Of a DNA stretch of 64,000 nt, positions 8,542 through 22,510 are shown in pieces. This DNA comes from Pseudomonadota bacterium. Lineage in GTDB: Bacteria > Pseudomonadota > Gammaproteobacteria > Burkholderiales > Thiobacillaceae. Under the pieces are notes generated by a model that saw nothing but the letters and a program-made list of their open reading frames with translations, was not told the origin of the DNA and searched no databases. The first letter of the stretch is position 1. Every line of letters starts with the position of its first letter. The translations under genes were made by a program, and so were the position numbers. The stretch is from NCBI GenBank assembly GCA_021802555.1, contig JAJZRU010000011.1, positions 26,007-90,006 on the forward strand. Direction: 5' to 3'.

Positions 8542-10323
8542 TCAGCCCCCCAGACTCTCCAGCCGCTTGATGAAGTTGCGCTTGGCCTTGTATTCCGTGC
8601 GCAGCGCGGCGAGTTCCTGGCGAAATTCTGCGAGCTTATCCTGGCGCTTGCGCAGTTCCCGGATCCGGCTAACCAATTCATACGCTTCGTCGTAGCGGGC
8701 GTTGCTTTGGCCTCGACGGACTGCGTCGGGCAGCAGCTTGCGGTAGATGGCGATGGCGTCGTCGGGGTGGGTCGCGCCGCGCAGTTGGGCGATCTGGGGC
8801 CAGAGGTTGGCGGCAATGGCATGGCCGCTGGCCAGTTCCCAGACCCGGTCGGCGTCTTTCTGATGAAGGCGGATGCGTATCAGGGTGGAGCGGGCGTCAT
8901 TGCGCTCCCAAGCCCACGTGCGCGCCGGTTTTTTGGGCGCGCTTTCTTCGCGCTGCATGACTTCTTCCAGATGGGCGATACCGCGTTGGGCAGCTGCCTT
9001 GCGCTCGGCTTTCGGGCTGTGCTCGATCAGGCGCTGCCAGCTTTCGAAGCTCGGGCGACGGATGTATTGTTCCCACGCGAGTGCGTCGGCCCGCTCAGCC
9101 TGGCCCAGTTTGCGGTTGAGGGCTATGCAGAAATCCACCAGCCGGTCATCCTGCTTGTCTGGATAAGCCTTGAGTCCGCGTTCGGCCCATTCCAGGGCCT
9201 GTGCATGGCGGCCCGCCACTGCGTGGCGTTCGGCAAGCTTGAGGTATTGATACGCGCTGTCCAGTCCCTTTTCCAGGAAGCGCAGCATGGGCGCGTCGTC
9301 GCCGTCATGCCGGCAAAGCCTGTCGAGCAGTCGTTCCAGGGTATAACGCCTGACGCCAGTGGCGTTGACGGAGGTTTTGGTCTTGACCGGCAGCGCCTCG
9401 GCGGCCTCCAGCAGGCGCCGGCGATAATGGCGCAAGCCTTCGTCGCCCAGCACGTCGAGATAATGCGGGAGGGTGCTGGGGTAGAAATCCCACTGAGCGT
9501 TGGTTTCGATAACAAACAGCCGCTCGGCCAGTTCCACCGGATCGGGCCGGCTGGCGCGGCAAGCGGCGAGATGCGCCCGGCCCAAGCGGTGCAGCGCATC
9601 CTGCACGGCGCCGTCGGAATCGTCCACGTTTTCCAGCGAGGACTCCGCTTCCCGCAGGGTTTCCTCGATGATGGCGGGCAGGCCGGGCTCGGCTTGTGCC
9701 ACCCGCGCTTCGATGAGGTCGGCGGCGTCGTGCAGGCGCTCGGCATAGCTGCCCACGGCGTGCCAGTCGAGAAAACCGCTCTGGCGCGCCGCCTTGAGCA
9801 GGGCGCTGCGCAGGGCGGCCAGTCCGCCGGCGGATTTGCCGCCCGTCGCGGCGCGCGCCTGCATCAGCAATTTGTCGCGCAGCCCGCGATCGCGCACGGC
9901 GGCTTCCAGCAACAATTCGCGCAGTGTTGCTTCAGACTGGGTGGCGAGAAACTCTGCGATGAGGTCGGCCTGGGTCTTGCGCTTCTTGCGCGGTTTGCCC
10001 GACGGCGCGGATTCCTCGGGCGGAAAATTCTCCTCGCCGGTGTTTTCCAGCCAGGACAAGGCCACCGCCACGGCGTGCTTGCAGAAATCGCCGTCCGCGC
10101 CCACGGGGCAGGTGCAATCGTATTCCAGTTCGTCGTCGGACGTAGCGGTGAGTGCCACGCGATAGGTGTGCGTGCCCTGCACGCGCGCACGTATCTGACC
10201 GTCCGAGATGTCCAGCAGGCCCACCGCGCCTTCATGGAAATACGCCAGGCCGCGCGCGTAGGTTTTCTCGCCCGCCAGATCGCGCACCTCTTTCAGGGTG
10301 AGCGCATCGGCCAGTGCCACCAC
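8542..10323 (-). CDS. SWIM zinc finger domain protein (DUF6880-like)
   Basis: A protein of about 593 residues. The SWIM motif CxC...CxH is visible near residues 66-81 as YDCTCPVGADGDFCKHAV, preceded by a segment (ARGLAYFHEGAV) typical of SWIM families. The remainder is rich in helical, TPR-like stretches. The frame has no Met near the start; the first GTG codons (10323 and 10320) lie four bases after the gltD stop, so translation is probably coupled to gltD. The upstream extension of the frame is antisense-free but in the wrong frame of gltD and was discarded. The function of this family is not known; SWIM domains bind DNA or proteins. Confidence 0.78.
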   Translation of the reverse strand: MVALADALTLKEVRDLAGEKTYARGLAYFHEGAVGLLDISDGQIRARVQGTHTYRVALTATSDDELEYDCTCPVGADGDFCKHAVAVALSWLENTGEENFPPEESAPSGKPRKKRKTQADLIAEFLATQSEATLRELLLEAAVRDRGLRDKLLMQARAATGGKSAGGLAALRSALLKAARQSGFLDWHAVGSYAERLHDAADLIEARVAQAEPGLPAIIEETLREAESSLENVDDSDGAVQDALHRLGRAHLAACRASRPDPVELAERLFVIETNAQWDFYPSTLPHYLDVLGDEGLRHYRRRLLEAAEALPVKTKTSVNATGVRRYTLERLLDRLCRHDGDDAPMLRFLEKGLDSAYQYLKLAERHAVAGRHAQALEWAERGLKAYPDKQDDRLVDFCIALNRKLGQAERADALAWEQYIRRPSFESWQRLIEHSPKAERKAAAQRGIAHLEEVMQREESAPKKPARTWAWERNDARSTLIRIRLHQKDADRVWELASGHAIAANLWPQIAQLRGATHPDDAIAIYRKLLPDAVRRGQSNARYDEAYELVSRIRELRKRQDKLAEFRQELAALRTEYKAKRNFIKRLESLGG

Positions 10324-10327
10324 GGTT

Positions 10328-16247
<5,920 letters not shown>

Positions 16248-16273
16248 AGCTCTTGCGTCACTGCCATAGGTAA

Positions 16274-16298
16274 AAATGGCCCGGAGTCCGGGCCATTT
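16274..16298 (-). promoter_or_regulatory. Terminator-like hairpin in the gltB leader
   Basis: A perfect 11-bp stem with a 3-base loop (AAATGGCCCGG-AGT-CCGGGCCATTT on the plus strand). Read on the minus strand it is followed by a T-run (the stem end reads CATTTTTACC) and lies only 27 bases before the gltB ATG. No minus-strand gene exists upstream for it to terminate, because mpl is on the plus strand. It could attenuate gltB transcription or simply insulate the divergent promoters. Confidence 0.55.
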
Positions 16299-16408
16299 AT
16301 TATTGTATTGTGGAGCCCCGCCGGGGGCAACGGCAGGATGCTGCCCCGCCGCCTGCCGCGGGAAGCGGCGCTTGGGGGATAATGCGCTTTTTTTGCGCCG
16401 GCGTTTTC

Positions 16409-17749
16409 ATGCACCTGCACATCCTCGGCATCTGCGGCACTTTCATGGGAGGCATCGCCGCCCTCGCGCGTTCGGCCGGGCACCGCGTCACCGGCTGCGA
16501 TGCCAACGTCTATCCTCCCATGTCGGACCAGTTGCGCGCGCTGAGTATAGACCTCATCGAAGGCTACGACGCCGGCCAGGCCGACATCGGCACGGATGTG
16601 TTCGTGGTGGGCAACACCGTGAGCCGGGGCAAATATCCGCTCATGGAAGCCATCCTCGATCGCGGCCTGCCGTATGTCTCGGGGCCGCAATGGCTGGCAG
16701 AGCACGTACTGCGCGGCAAGTGGGTGCTGGCCGTAGCCGGGACGCACGGCAAGACCACCACCGCGTCCATGCTGGCGTGGATACTGGAAGATGCGGGGCT
16801 CGATCCCGGCTTTCTCATCGGCGGCATACCGCAAAATTTCGCCGTCTCGGCGCGGCTGACCGACAGCCCTTTCTTCGTCATCGAAGCGGACGAGTACGAC
16901 ACCGCTTTCTTCGACAAGCGCTCCAAGTTCGTGCACTACCATCCGCGCACGGCCTTGCTCAACAACCTGGAATACGACCACGCCGACATCTTTCCCGATC
17001 TGGCGGCCATCGAGACGCAGTTCCACCACCTGGTGCGCACTGTGCCCGGCAACGGCAAGCTCGTGGTCAACGGCCGCGACGACGCCCTTGAACGCGTATT
17101 GGCGCGCGGCTGCTGGAGCCCGGTGGAAACCTTCGGCGCAGCGCCGGGCTGGACCGTCGCGGGCGGCGAGTCGGCCTTCGACGTGCTGCTGGACGGCAAG
17201 CCCCAGGGCCGGGTGCAATGGGATTTGCTGGGCGAGCACAACCGGCTCAACGCCTTGGGCGCCATCGCCAGCGCGCGCCACGCGGGGGTCAGCCCCGAAA
17301 TTGCCTGCCTGGCGCTGGGCCGCTTCCAGAACGTGAAGCGGCGCATGGAAGTGCGCGGCATCGTGCGCGGCGTCACGGTGTACGACGATTTTGCCCATCA
17401 TCCCACCGCCATCGCCACCACCGTGGGGGGCCTGCGCAACAAGGTGGGCAAGGCGCGCATCCTGGCCGTGTTGGAGCCGCGCTCCAACACCATGAAGCTG
17501 GGCACCCTGAAGGCGCAACTGCCGGACAGCCTCAAGGAGGCCGACCAGGTTTTCGTCTACAGCCACGACCTCGGCTGGGACGCCGGGGCCGTGTTCGCCG
17601 CGCAGGCGAACGCGCAAGTCCACGCCGACCTGGGCACGCTGGTGGATGCGGTTGCCCAGTCCGCGCAGGCCGGCGACCAGGTGCTGGTGATGAGCAACGG
17701 CGGCTTCGGCGGCATCCACGACAAACTGCTGCGGGCCCTTGCCGCATGA
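16409..17749 (+). CDS. mpl: UDP-N-acetylmuramate:L-Ala-gamma-D-Glu-meso-Dap ligase
   Basis: A 446-residue Mur-ligase family protein that reattaches the recycled murein tripeptide to UDP-MurNAc. The start LHILGICGTFMGGIAALAR and DANVYPPMS are diagnostic of Mpl. The ATP-binding loop GTHGKTTTASMLAW and the EADEYDTAFFDKRSKF and YDDFAHHPTA segments are present. The ATG at 16409 matches the family start; upstream in-frame codons at 16310 and 16382 would add unrelated residues. Its stop overlaps the yqiA start (ATGA). Confidence 0.95.
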   Translation: MHLHILGICGTFMGGIAALARSAGHRVTGCDANVYPPMSDQLRALSIDLIEGYDAGQADIGTDVFVVGNTVSRGKYPLMEAILDRGLPYVSGPQWLAEHVLRGKWVLAVAGTHGKTTTASMLAWILEDAGLDPGFLIGGIPQNFAVSARLTDSPFFVIEADEYDTAFFDKRSKFVHYHPRTALLNNLEYDHADIFPDLAAIETQFHHLVRTVPGNGKLVVNGRDDALERVLARGCWSPVETFGAAPGWTVAGGESAFDVLLDGKPQGRVQWDLLGEHNRLNALGAIASARHAGVSPEIACLALGRFQNVKRRMEVRGIVRGVTVYDDFAHHPTAIATTVGGLRNKVGKARILAVLEPRSNTMKLGTLKAQLPDSLKEADQVFVYSHDLGWDAGAVFAAQANAQVHADLGTLVDAVAQSAQAGDQVLVMSNGGFGGIHDKLLRALAA

Positions 17750-18303
17750 TTCTCTACATTCACGGCTTCAATTCCTCCTCGCGCTCGGGCAAGGCCCAAC
17801 AGTTGAGGGGTTGGCTGGCCGCGCGGGGACGCGAAGCGGAATACCGCTGTCCCGATCTCCCCCATCGACCGCTGGAAGCCGTCCGCCAACTGGAAGACCT
17901 CGTCGCCGGGCACGACGTAAACGACATCAAGCTGATCGGCAGCTCCCTGGGCGGCTTCTATGCCACGCACCTGGTGGAGAAGTACGGCATGAAAGCCGCG
18001 CTCATCAACCCTGCCGTGCATACCAACGTGCTGCTCAAGGCGGCGCTGGGGCCGCAAAAAAATTATTCCAGCGGCGAGGAGTACGTCTTCACGCCCGAAC
18101 ACCTGCGCGAGCTGGATGAATTGGATCAACCGACACCCAGGCGCCTGGCCAACTATCTGTTGCTGGCGGAGGAAGGCGACGAGGTGCTGGATTACCGCCA
18201 GGCGGTGGCCTACTACGCGGGCTGCCGACAGATCGTGCACCCCGGCGGCAATCACAGCTACACGCACTTCCTCGACGATCTCCCTGCCATTCTGAACTTC
18301 TGA
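17746..18303 (+). CDS. YqiA/YcfP-family alpha/beta hydrolase
   Basis: A 185-residue esterase-like protein. The opening YIHGFNSSSRSGKAQ and the nucleophile elbow GSSLGGFYATHL are characteristic of the YqiA family; the C-terminal GGNHSYTHF carries the expected His. E. coli YqiA hydrolyses acyl-CoA and short esters; the physiological substrate is unclear. The start overlaps the mpl stop by four bases, so the genes are coupled. The RNB ribonuclease follows after 26 bases. Confidence 0.88.
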   Translation: MILYIHGFNSSSRSGKAQQLRGWLAARGREAEYRCPDLPHRPLEAVRQLEDLVAGHDVNDIKLIGSSLGGFYATHLVEKYGMKAALINPAVHTNVLLKAALGPQKNYSSGEEYVFTPEHLRELDELDQPTPRRLANYLLLAEEGDEVLDYRQAVAYYAGCRQIVHPGGNHSYTHFLDDLPAILNF

Positions 18304-18329
18304 GGGCTCCGGCCCGCGACGCATCGTCC

Positions 18330-20180
18330 ATGTACCTGCTTTACGAAGAAGACGGCCAATTCAAAGTCGGCACCATCCTGAGCGAGGCGGATGCCTCCCT
18401 GCAGATCGAGGCCCAGCACGGCAAGCGCGCCAAGATCAAAGCCGACCGCGTGATGCTGCGCTTCGCCGCGCCCGAGCCCGCCCAATTCCTGGAAGCTGCC
18501 CACCGGCTGCGTGACGATGCGGACACGGATTTTCTCTGGGAAGTGGCGGGCAGCGAGGAATTCGACTACCTGAGCCTGGCGCAGGATTATTTCGGCCACA
18601 CGCCCACGCCCGTGGAAGCGGCCGGCATCCTGATGTGCCTGCACGACAGCCCCATCCATTTCCACAAACGCGGGCGCGGGCGCTACCGTCCGGCGCCGCC
18701 CGACATCCTCGCCGCCGCGCGCGCCGGCCAGGAAAAGAAGCGCCTGGCGGCGGAAAAACAGGCGCGCCTGGTGGAGGCGCTCTGCCGCTACGAGTTGCCC
18801 TCCGAACTGCCGCCCCTGCTGCCGCGCCTGGCGCTCAAGCCCGACAAGAACCTGCTGGAATGGAAGGCCCTGGAAGAGGCCGCCGCCAAGACCGGGCTCA
18901 GCGTCGCCCGCCTGCTGGAGCGCTGCGGCGCCATCCCCGATGTCGAGGCCTTTCACCTGGCCGCGTTCACTCTGGAGCATTTCCCCAAGGGCACCGACTT
19001 TCCGGCGGTGGCAGAACCCTATGATCCGCCGGAACTGCCCCTGGCCGAGGTAACCGCCTTCAGCATGGACGATGCCGCGACGACGGAAATCGACGACGCG
19101 TTTTCCGTGGCCTTCCGCGAAGACGGCAGCGTGCGCGTGGGCATCCATATCGCCTGCCCCGCGCTGGGCCTGCCTCCGGGCTCGGCGCTGGACGAGATCG
19201 CGCGGGCGCGGCTCTCCACGGTGTACTTTCCCGGCCGCAAGTTCACCATGCTGCCGGAGGCCTTCATCCGCCACTACACCCTGGGCGAGTCGCACGCCTG
19301 CCCGGCGCTCTCGCTCTATCTCACGGTGGCGCCCGATTTCACCGTACAGGCGCAGGAAACGAAGCTGGAGCAAGTCGCCATCGCCGCCAACCTGCGCCAC
19401 GAAACCCTGGACGCCTCGTTCAACGAAGACAGCATCGGCGATAGCGCCGCACCGGATTATCCCTACCGGCGCGAACTCGAATGGCTATGGGGCTTTGCCG
19501 CCACCCTGGAGGCGGCGCGCGGCGCCGCGAACCAGAACAACCGCCGGGACTACAGCTTAAAATTCATCGACGGCCACATCGTCATCGAGCCGCGGCGCCG
19601 CGGCAGCCCCATAGACAAGGTGGTGTCCGAACTCATGATCCGCTGCAACTCGTACTGGGGCACCTGGCTGGCGGACAACAAGGTCGCCGCACTGTATCGC
19701 AACCAGAGCATGGGCAAGACCCGCATGGCCACGCAGCCGGGGCCGCACCAGGGGCTGGGCGTGGAAAATTACGCCTGGTCCTCCTCGCCCCTGCGCCGCT
19801 ATGTCGACTTGGTGAACCAGCGCCAGATCATCGCTCTGGTGCGCGCAGAAGCCCCCCCTTACGCGCCGCGCAGCGAATTTTTGTTCGCCACGGTGCGCGA
19901 TTTCGAGCTGGCCTACGACGCCTACAACGAATTCCAGCGCAAGATGGAGCGCTACTGGGTGCTGCGCTGGTTCGAGCAGGAAGCCGTCACGGAAATTACC
20001 GCGAGCGTCATCCGCGATGATCTCGTGCGCTTCGAGGGCGTGCCTTTCATCACCCGCATCGCCGGACTGCCCGCGCTGGAGCCGGCACAACGCATCCGTT
20101 TGAAGCTCACACGCCTGGATTTCCTGGAAGTGGAGCTGGCGGCGGAATTCGCCGGCTTGGCGGAGGATGCCGCCTGTTAG
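18330..20180 (+). CDS. RNB-domain exoribonuclease (RNase II/R family)
   Basis: A 616-residue protein with a central RNB catalytic domain: the acidic metal-binding motif SMDDAATTEIDDAFSV lies near residues 246-261, and later VDLVNQRQI is conserved. It is shorter than E. coli RNase R and lacks an obvious C-terminal basic S1 tail, so it belongs to a short branch common in Betaproteobacteria. Predicted to degrade RNA 3' to 5'. It lies between yqiA and a TonB gene, all on the plus strand, probably one transcript. Confidence 0.88.
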   Translation: MYLLYEEDGQFKVGTILSEADASLQIEAQHGKRAKIKADRVMLRFAAPEPAQFLEAAHRLRDDADTDFLWEVAGSEEFDYLSLAQDYFGHTPTPVEAAGILMCLHDSPIHFHKRGRGRYRPAPPDILAAARAGQEKKRLAAEKQARLVEALCRYELPSELPPLLPRLALKPDKNLLEWKALEEAAAKTGLSVARLLERCGAIPDVEAFHLAAFTLEHFPKGTDFPAVAEPYDPPELPLAEVTAFSMDDAATTEIDDAFSVAFREDGSVRVGIHIACPALGLPPGSALDEIARARLSTVYFPGRKFTMLPEAFIRHYTLGESHACPALSLYLTVAPDFTVQAQETKLEQVAIAANLRHETLDASFNEDSIGDSAAPDYPYRRELEWLWGFAATLEAARGAANQNNRRDYSLKFIDGHIVIEPRRRGSPIDKVVSELMIRCNSYWGTWLADNKVAALYRNQSMGKTRMATQPGPHQGLGVENYAWSSSPLRRYVDLVNQRQIIALVRAEAPPYAPRSEFLFATVRDFELAYDAYNEFQRKMERYWVLRWFEQEAVTEITASVIRDDLVRFEGVPFITRIAGLPALEPAQRIRLKLTRLDFLEVELAAEFAGLAEDAAC

Positions 20181-20208
20181 AATGGCCGCGTAAACCGGAT
20201 TCGAGCTT

Positions 20209-21087
20209 TTGGCCCACGCCCCCCCGCCCCTCGCCGCCCCTTCCGAGAAGGGCATGCGCATCGCCATCGCCTTGATGGTGTCCGTGGCGCTGCATGGCAT
20301 CGTGCTCTCTACCCATTTCGTGCACGTCAATCCACGTCTGCTGGAAGACACCGGCCGGCGCCTGGATGTCGTACTCATCAACGCCAAGACCCGCGCAACC
20401 CCGCTCAACCCCGACGTGCTGGCGCAGGTAAGCCATATGGGCGGGGGCGAATCCGACGCCGATACGCGCGCCAAGAGCCCGCTGCCCGCGGCCGACGTGG
20501 ACAACGTCGCCGCGGCCCAGGCGCAGGTCAGGCAGCTGGAAGAAGAGGCGCGAGCGCTCATGACCCAGCTCAAGCAGGGCGCCCCGCCGCCCAGCACGCC
20601 CGCGCCGGAGCAGTCCAGTCAGAGCGGCCAGACCTCGCCCAGCGCCAGCCAGCTGCTGGAGCAGGGTCGCAACGCGGCACGCCTGGAAGCGGAAATTTCG
20701 CGCCAATGGAACGCCTACCAGAAGCGCCCCCGGCTGCTCATCCCGGGCATCAACGCCAAGGGCTATGTATTCGCCGCCTATATCGCCGACTGGGTGGCCA
20801 AGATCGAGCGCATCGGCAACAACAATTACCCTGAGGCCGCCAAGCGGCTGGGCATCTACGGCAGCCTGGTGATGAGCGTCTCCATCCGTGCCGACGGCAG
20901 CCTGGCGGGCGTGGAAATCGATCGCTCGTCGGGCTCCAAGATCCTCGATACCGCGGCGCAAAACATCGTCCATCTGGCCGCCCGTTTCGCCCCCTTCCCG
21001 CCCGAGATGCGCAAGGAGGGCGACATCCTGGTCATCACCCGCACCTGGACGTTCACCCGCTCCGACCGCATGTCGGGAAGCGACTAG
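20209..21087 (+). CDS. Energy transducer TonB-like protein
   Basis: A 292-residue protein with one N-terminal membrane anchor (IAIALMVSVALHGIVLSTHF), a periplasmic Gln/Glu-rich coiled region, a Pro/Ser-rich linker, and a TonB C-terminal domain (YPEAAKRLGIYGSLVMSVSI and later SSGSKILDTAAQNIV). TonB links the proton-motive force to outer-membrane receptors. The start is taken as TTG at 20209; an ATG at 20254 would also precede the anchor and is possible. The stop codon TAG is formed by the ACTAGT at the edge of the 162-bp repeat copy, so the repeat ends the gene. Confidence 0.85.
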   Translation: MAHAPPPLAAPSEKGMRIAIALMVSVALHGIVLSTHFVHVNPRLLEDTGRRLDVVLINAKTRATPLNPDVLAQVSHMGGGESDADTRAKSPLPAADVDNVAAAQAQVRQLEEEARALMTQLKQGAPPPSTPAPEQSSQSGQTSPSASQLLEQGRNAARLEAEISRQWNAYQKRPRLLIPGINAKGYVFAAYIADWVAKIERIGNNNYPEAAKRLGIYGSLVMSVSIRADGSLAGVEIDRSSGSKILDTAAQNIVHLAARFAPFPPEMRKEGDILVITRTWTFTRSDRMSGSD

Positions 21088-21248
21088 TACGCCGACCCAT
21101 AAATTTCGCTATGTTCGACACGCCCCGCATCGCCGATTGCTTTGTCGCTCATCCTCGCCATAGCTACGGCTATGGCTGCGGTTCGCTTCGCGCACTCGGC
21201 GCGCGGATGCGCGTCTCGGCATGTACGCAAACTTATGGGTCGGCGTAC
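21087..21248. repeat. 162-bp structured repeat with terminal inverted repeats, copy 2 (MITE-like)
   Basis: This copy matches 7619-7780 at 160 of 162 positions. Its ends are inverted over 20 bases with one mismatch, and the flanks extend the symmetry: ACTAGT precedes the left end and follows the right end (21083-21252), which could be a duplicated CTAG target. It touches the tonB stop codon on one side and the glmS-like relic on the other. Confidence 0.85.
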
Positions 21249-21735
21249 TAGTATTTATACCCGGCCATCTGTCGATTTCTTGCATAGCGCGAAACTCGTC
21301 AACAAGACCGTTTCGGTCGAATCGAATTTCGCCGATTGTGATTGTCCGCAACCCCTGTCGTAAACGTTCCCGCTCGAACATGACAAGCCGGACGAAGTTT
21401 CGGCGCTCGCTTACATCGGCGCCCTTTTTCAGGGCGGTATCATAGGCCGGAAGCTGCAGCGGCCGATCAGCACACTTCCAGGTACGCCTGCGCAGTACCG
21501 CCATGTGCTGCCGGCTTACGGCAACGCCCTCGCCGCACCGCGGCCCGCGCCGGCGCGGCGCTGCGGCAGACAAGCGTCGATTGGCGTGAAACGGCGCGCA
21601 GCGTTGCCGCGTCCCCCTCGCCCTCTGGGAGAGGGCTGGGGGCAAGCACAGACCTTCCCTACACCCGCCGCCCATCCCAGCCGGCTTACGCCCTGCCGGG
21701 ACATTGGCCGGGCCAGTTGAAGACGCGGGTGGCTT
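21249..21735. other. Gene-poor segment between the repeat and the DUF302 gene
   Basis: No convincing complete gene is present in these 487 bases. On the minus strand one open frame crosses the segment and contains the glmS C-terminus-like stretch described separately (21373-21465). Near 21622-21650 there is a CCCTCTGGGAGAGGG palindrome of the type found in REP-like repeats. The segment marks the left border of the efflux island. Confidence 0.5.
21373..21465 (-). pseudogene. Relic of a glmS 3' end (relic B)
   Basis: Thirty-one codons on the minus strand read RPLQLPAYDTALKKGADV, then SERRNF. The stretch from PLQL to RN aligns with the C-terminus of the intact GlmS in this window ([17 protein letters not shown], then DKPRN) at 14 of 22 residues in register. 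The stop codon is lost and the frame runs on. The DNA just beyond it (CCCTGTCGTAAACGTTCC on the plus strand) also resembles the DNA beyond relic A. Upstream of the stretch nothing else matches GlmS. Confidence 0.6.
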
Positions 21736-22125
21736 TTAAGCCGTCAAGCTGTCCCTTACCCGCTCCAGACGCCCCCTCACCTCCCGGGCGAGCTCGCCTA
21801 TCCCCGCTTTATCCACGAGCTGCAGAACCGCGGCCGGATCCATGAAGGCGACGGTGACGGTCTTGTCCTCTTCTTCGCGCACGACCACGTTGCAGGGCAG
21901 CAAGGCGCCGATGTCGGGGTCCGTGGTAATGGCGCGGTGGGCCAAGGGGGGATTGCACGCCCCCAGAATGCGGTAGGGCCGCCCTTCGACATTCAATTTG
22001 GCCTTCATGGTGGCCTGTACGTCGATGTCGGTCAGCACGCCAAAGCCTTCGCGCTTCAGGGCCTCGATGGTTTTCTCTACGGCAACGGCAAAAGGCTGGT
22101 TCAGCTGCGCGGAAAATACGTACAT
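21736..22125 (-). CDS. DUF302 domain-containing protein
   Basis: A 129-residue protein of the DUF302 family (segments [20 protein letters not shown], then [14 protein letters not shown], then [14 protein letters not shown]). The two Cys residues in GACNPP and LLPCNV are conserved in the family and could bind a metal or haem; the function is unknown. The ATG at 22125 is preceded at nine bases by AGGAG. The frame is open further upstream into the copB relic, so a longer annotated start at 22188 would be an artefact. DUF302 genes are frequent in metal-resistance and thiol-redox clusters. Confidence 0.85.
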   Translation of the reverse strand: MYVFSAQLNQPFAVAVEKTIEALKREGFGVLTDIDVQATMKAKLNVEGRPYRILGACNPPLAHRAITTDPDIGALLPCNVVVREEEDKTVTVAFMDPAAVLQLVDKAGIGELAREVRGRLERVRDSLTA

Positions 22126-22185
22126 GCTATTTGCTCCTACGGTTGAAAATGAAAAAATCCCTCGATGCCCGTCGTCGCGCACCGT

Positions 22186-22370
22186 CAAGGCATCGGCATC
22201 CCGGGTCTTGCCGTGGGCGTACTGGCCCCGGGAGCGTATCCATAGCTGGTTCAGGTTGTAGCCGATGCGCGCACGTCCATCCCAGGCAGCGCCCCAGCCG
22301 TTCTGGCCAGGCAGGTATTCGAGCTGGTCAGCATGGATTTGCTGATCAAGGGATCATCGTTCATGCCCCC
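22186..22370 (-). pseudogene. Relic of a copper resistance protein B gene (copB/pcoB), frameshifted and truncated
   Basis: On the minus strand, [11 protein letters not shown] is followed in another frame by [36 protein letters not shown] and YAHGKT. Together these form the conserved start of the CopB outer-membrane barrel (MDDPL...DQLE...WDGxAWIGxDLNxLWLxSEG). Loss of one base after the SKSM codons explains the frame change. Everything upstream (signal peptide, Met-rich region) and the rest of the barrel are missing. The remaining frame runs into the DUF302 gene. The relic indicates that a copper operon once occupied this site. Confidence 0.7.
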
Positions 22371-22397
22371 AAGACCATTATGCCGTAGTGCGCATAC

Positions 22398-22469
22398 GAA
22401 TACCGGGCGGAGTGATCTTTTTCGCACCTGCGTTGACCGTGATGACACAGGATGGCTTGCCCGGTATTC
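22398..22469. repeat. Inverted repeat upstream of the copB relic
   Basis: GAATACCGGGC (22398-22408) and its perfect inverse GCCCGGTATTC (22459-22469) are separated by 50 bases. It lies between the RND gene stop and the copB relic. It might be a remnant of a mobile end or a transcription stop; no function can be assigned. The rest of the 22126-22510 gap holds only the copB relic. Confidence 0.4.
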
Positions 22470-22510
22470 CACACGGCGACGGCAGCGGCGGCTATGCGTG
22501 GTGATTGCAT

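Noticed and set aside
21109..21675. A 188-codon minus-strand frame spanning the repeat and relic B as a real gene.
   Set aside because: It is a chance fusion of repeat, glmS-like relic and REP-like sequence; no coherent domain, and the 3' third is the repeat.
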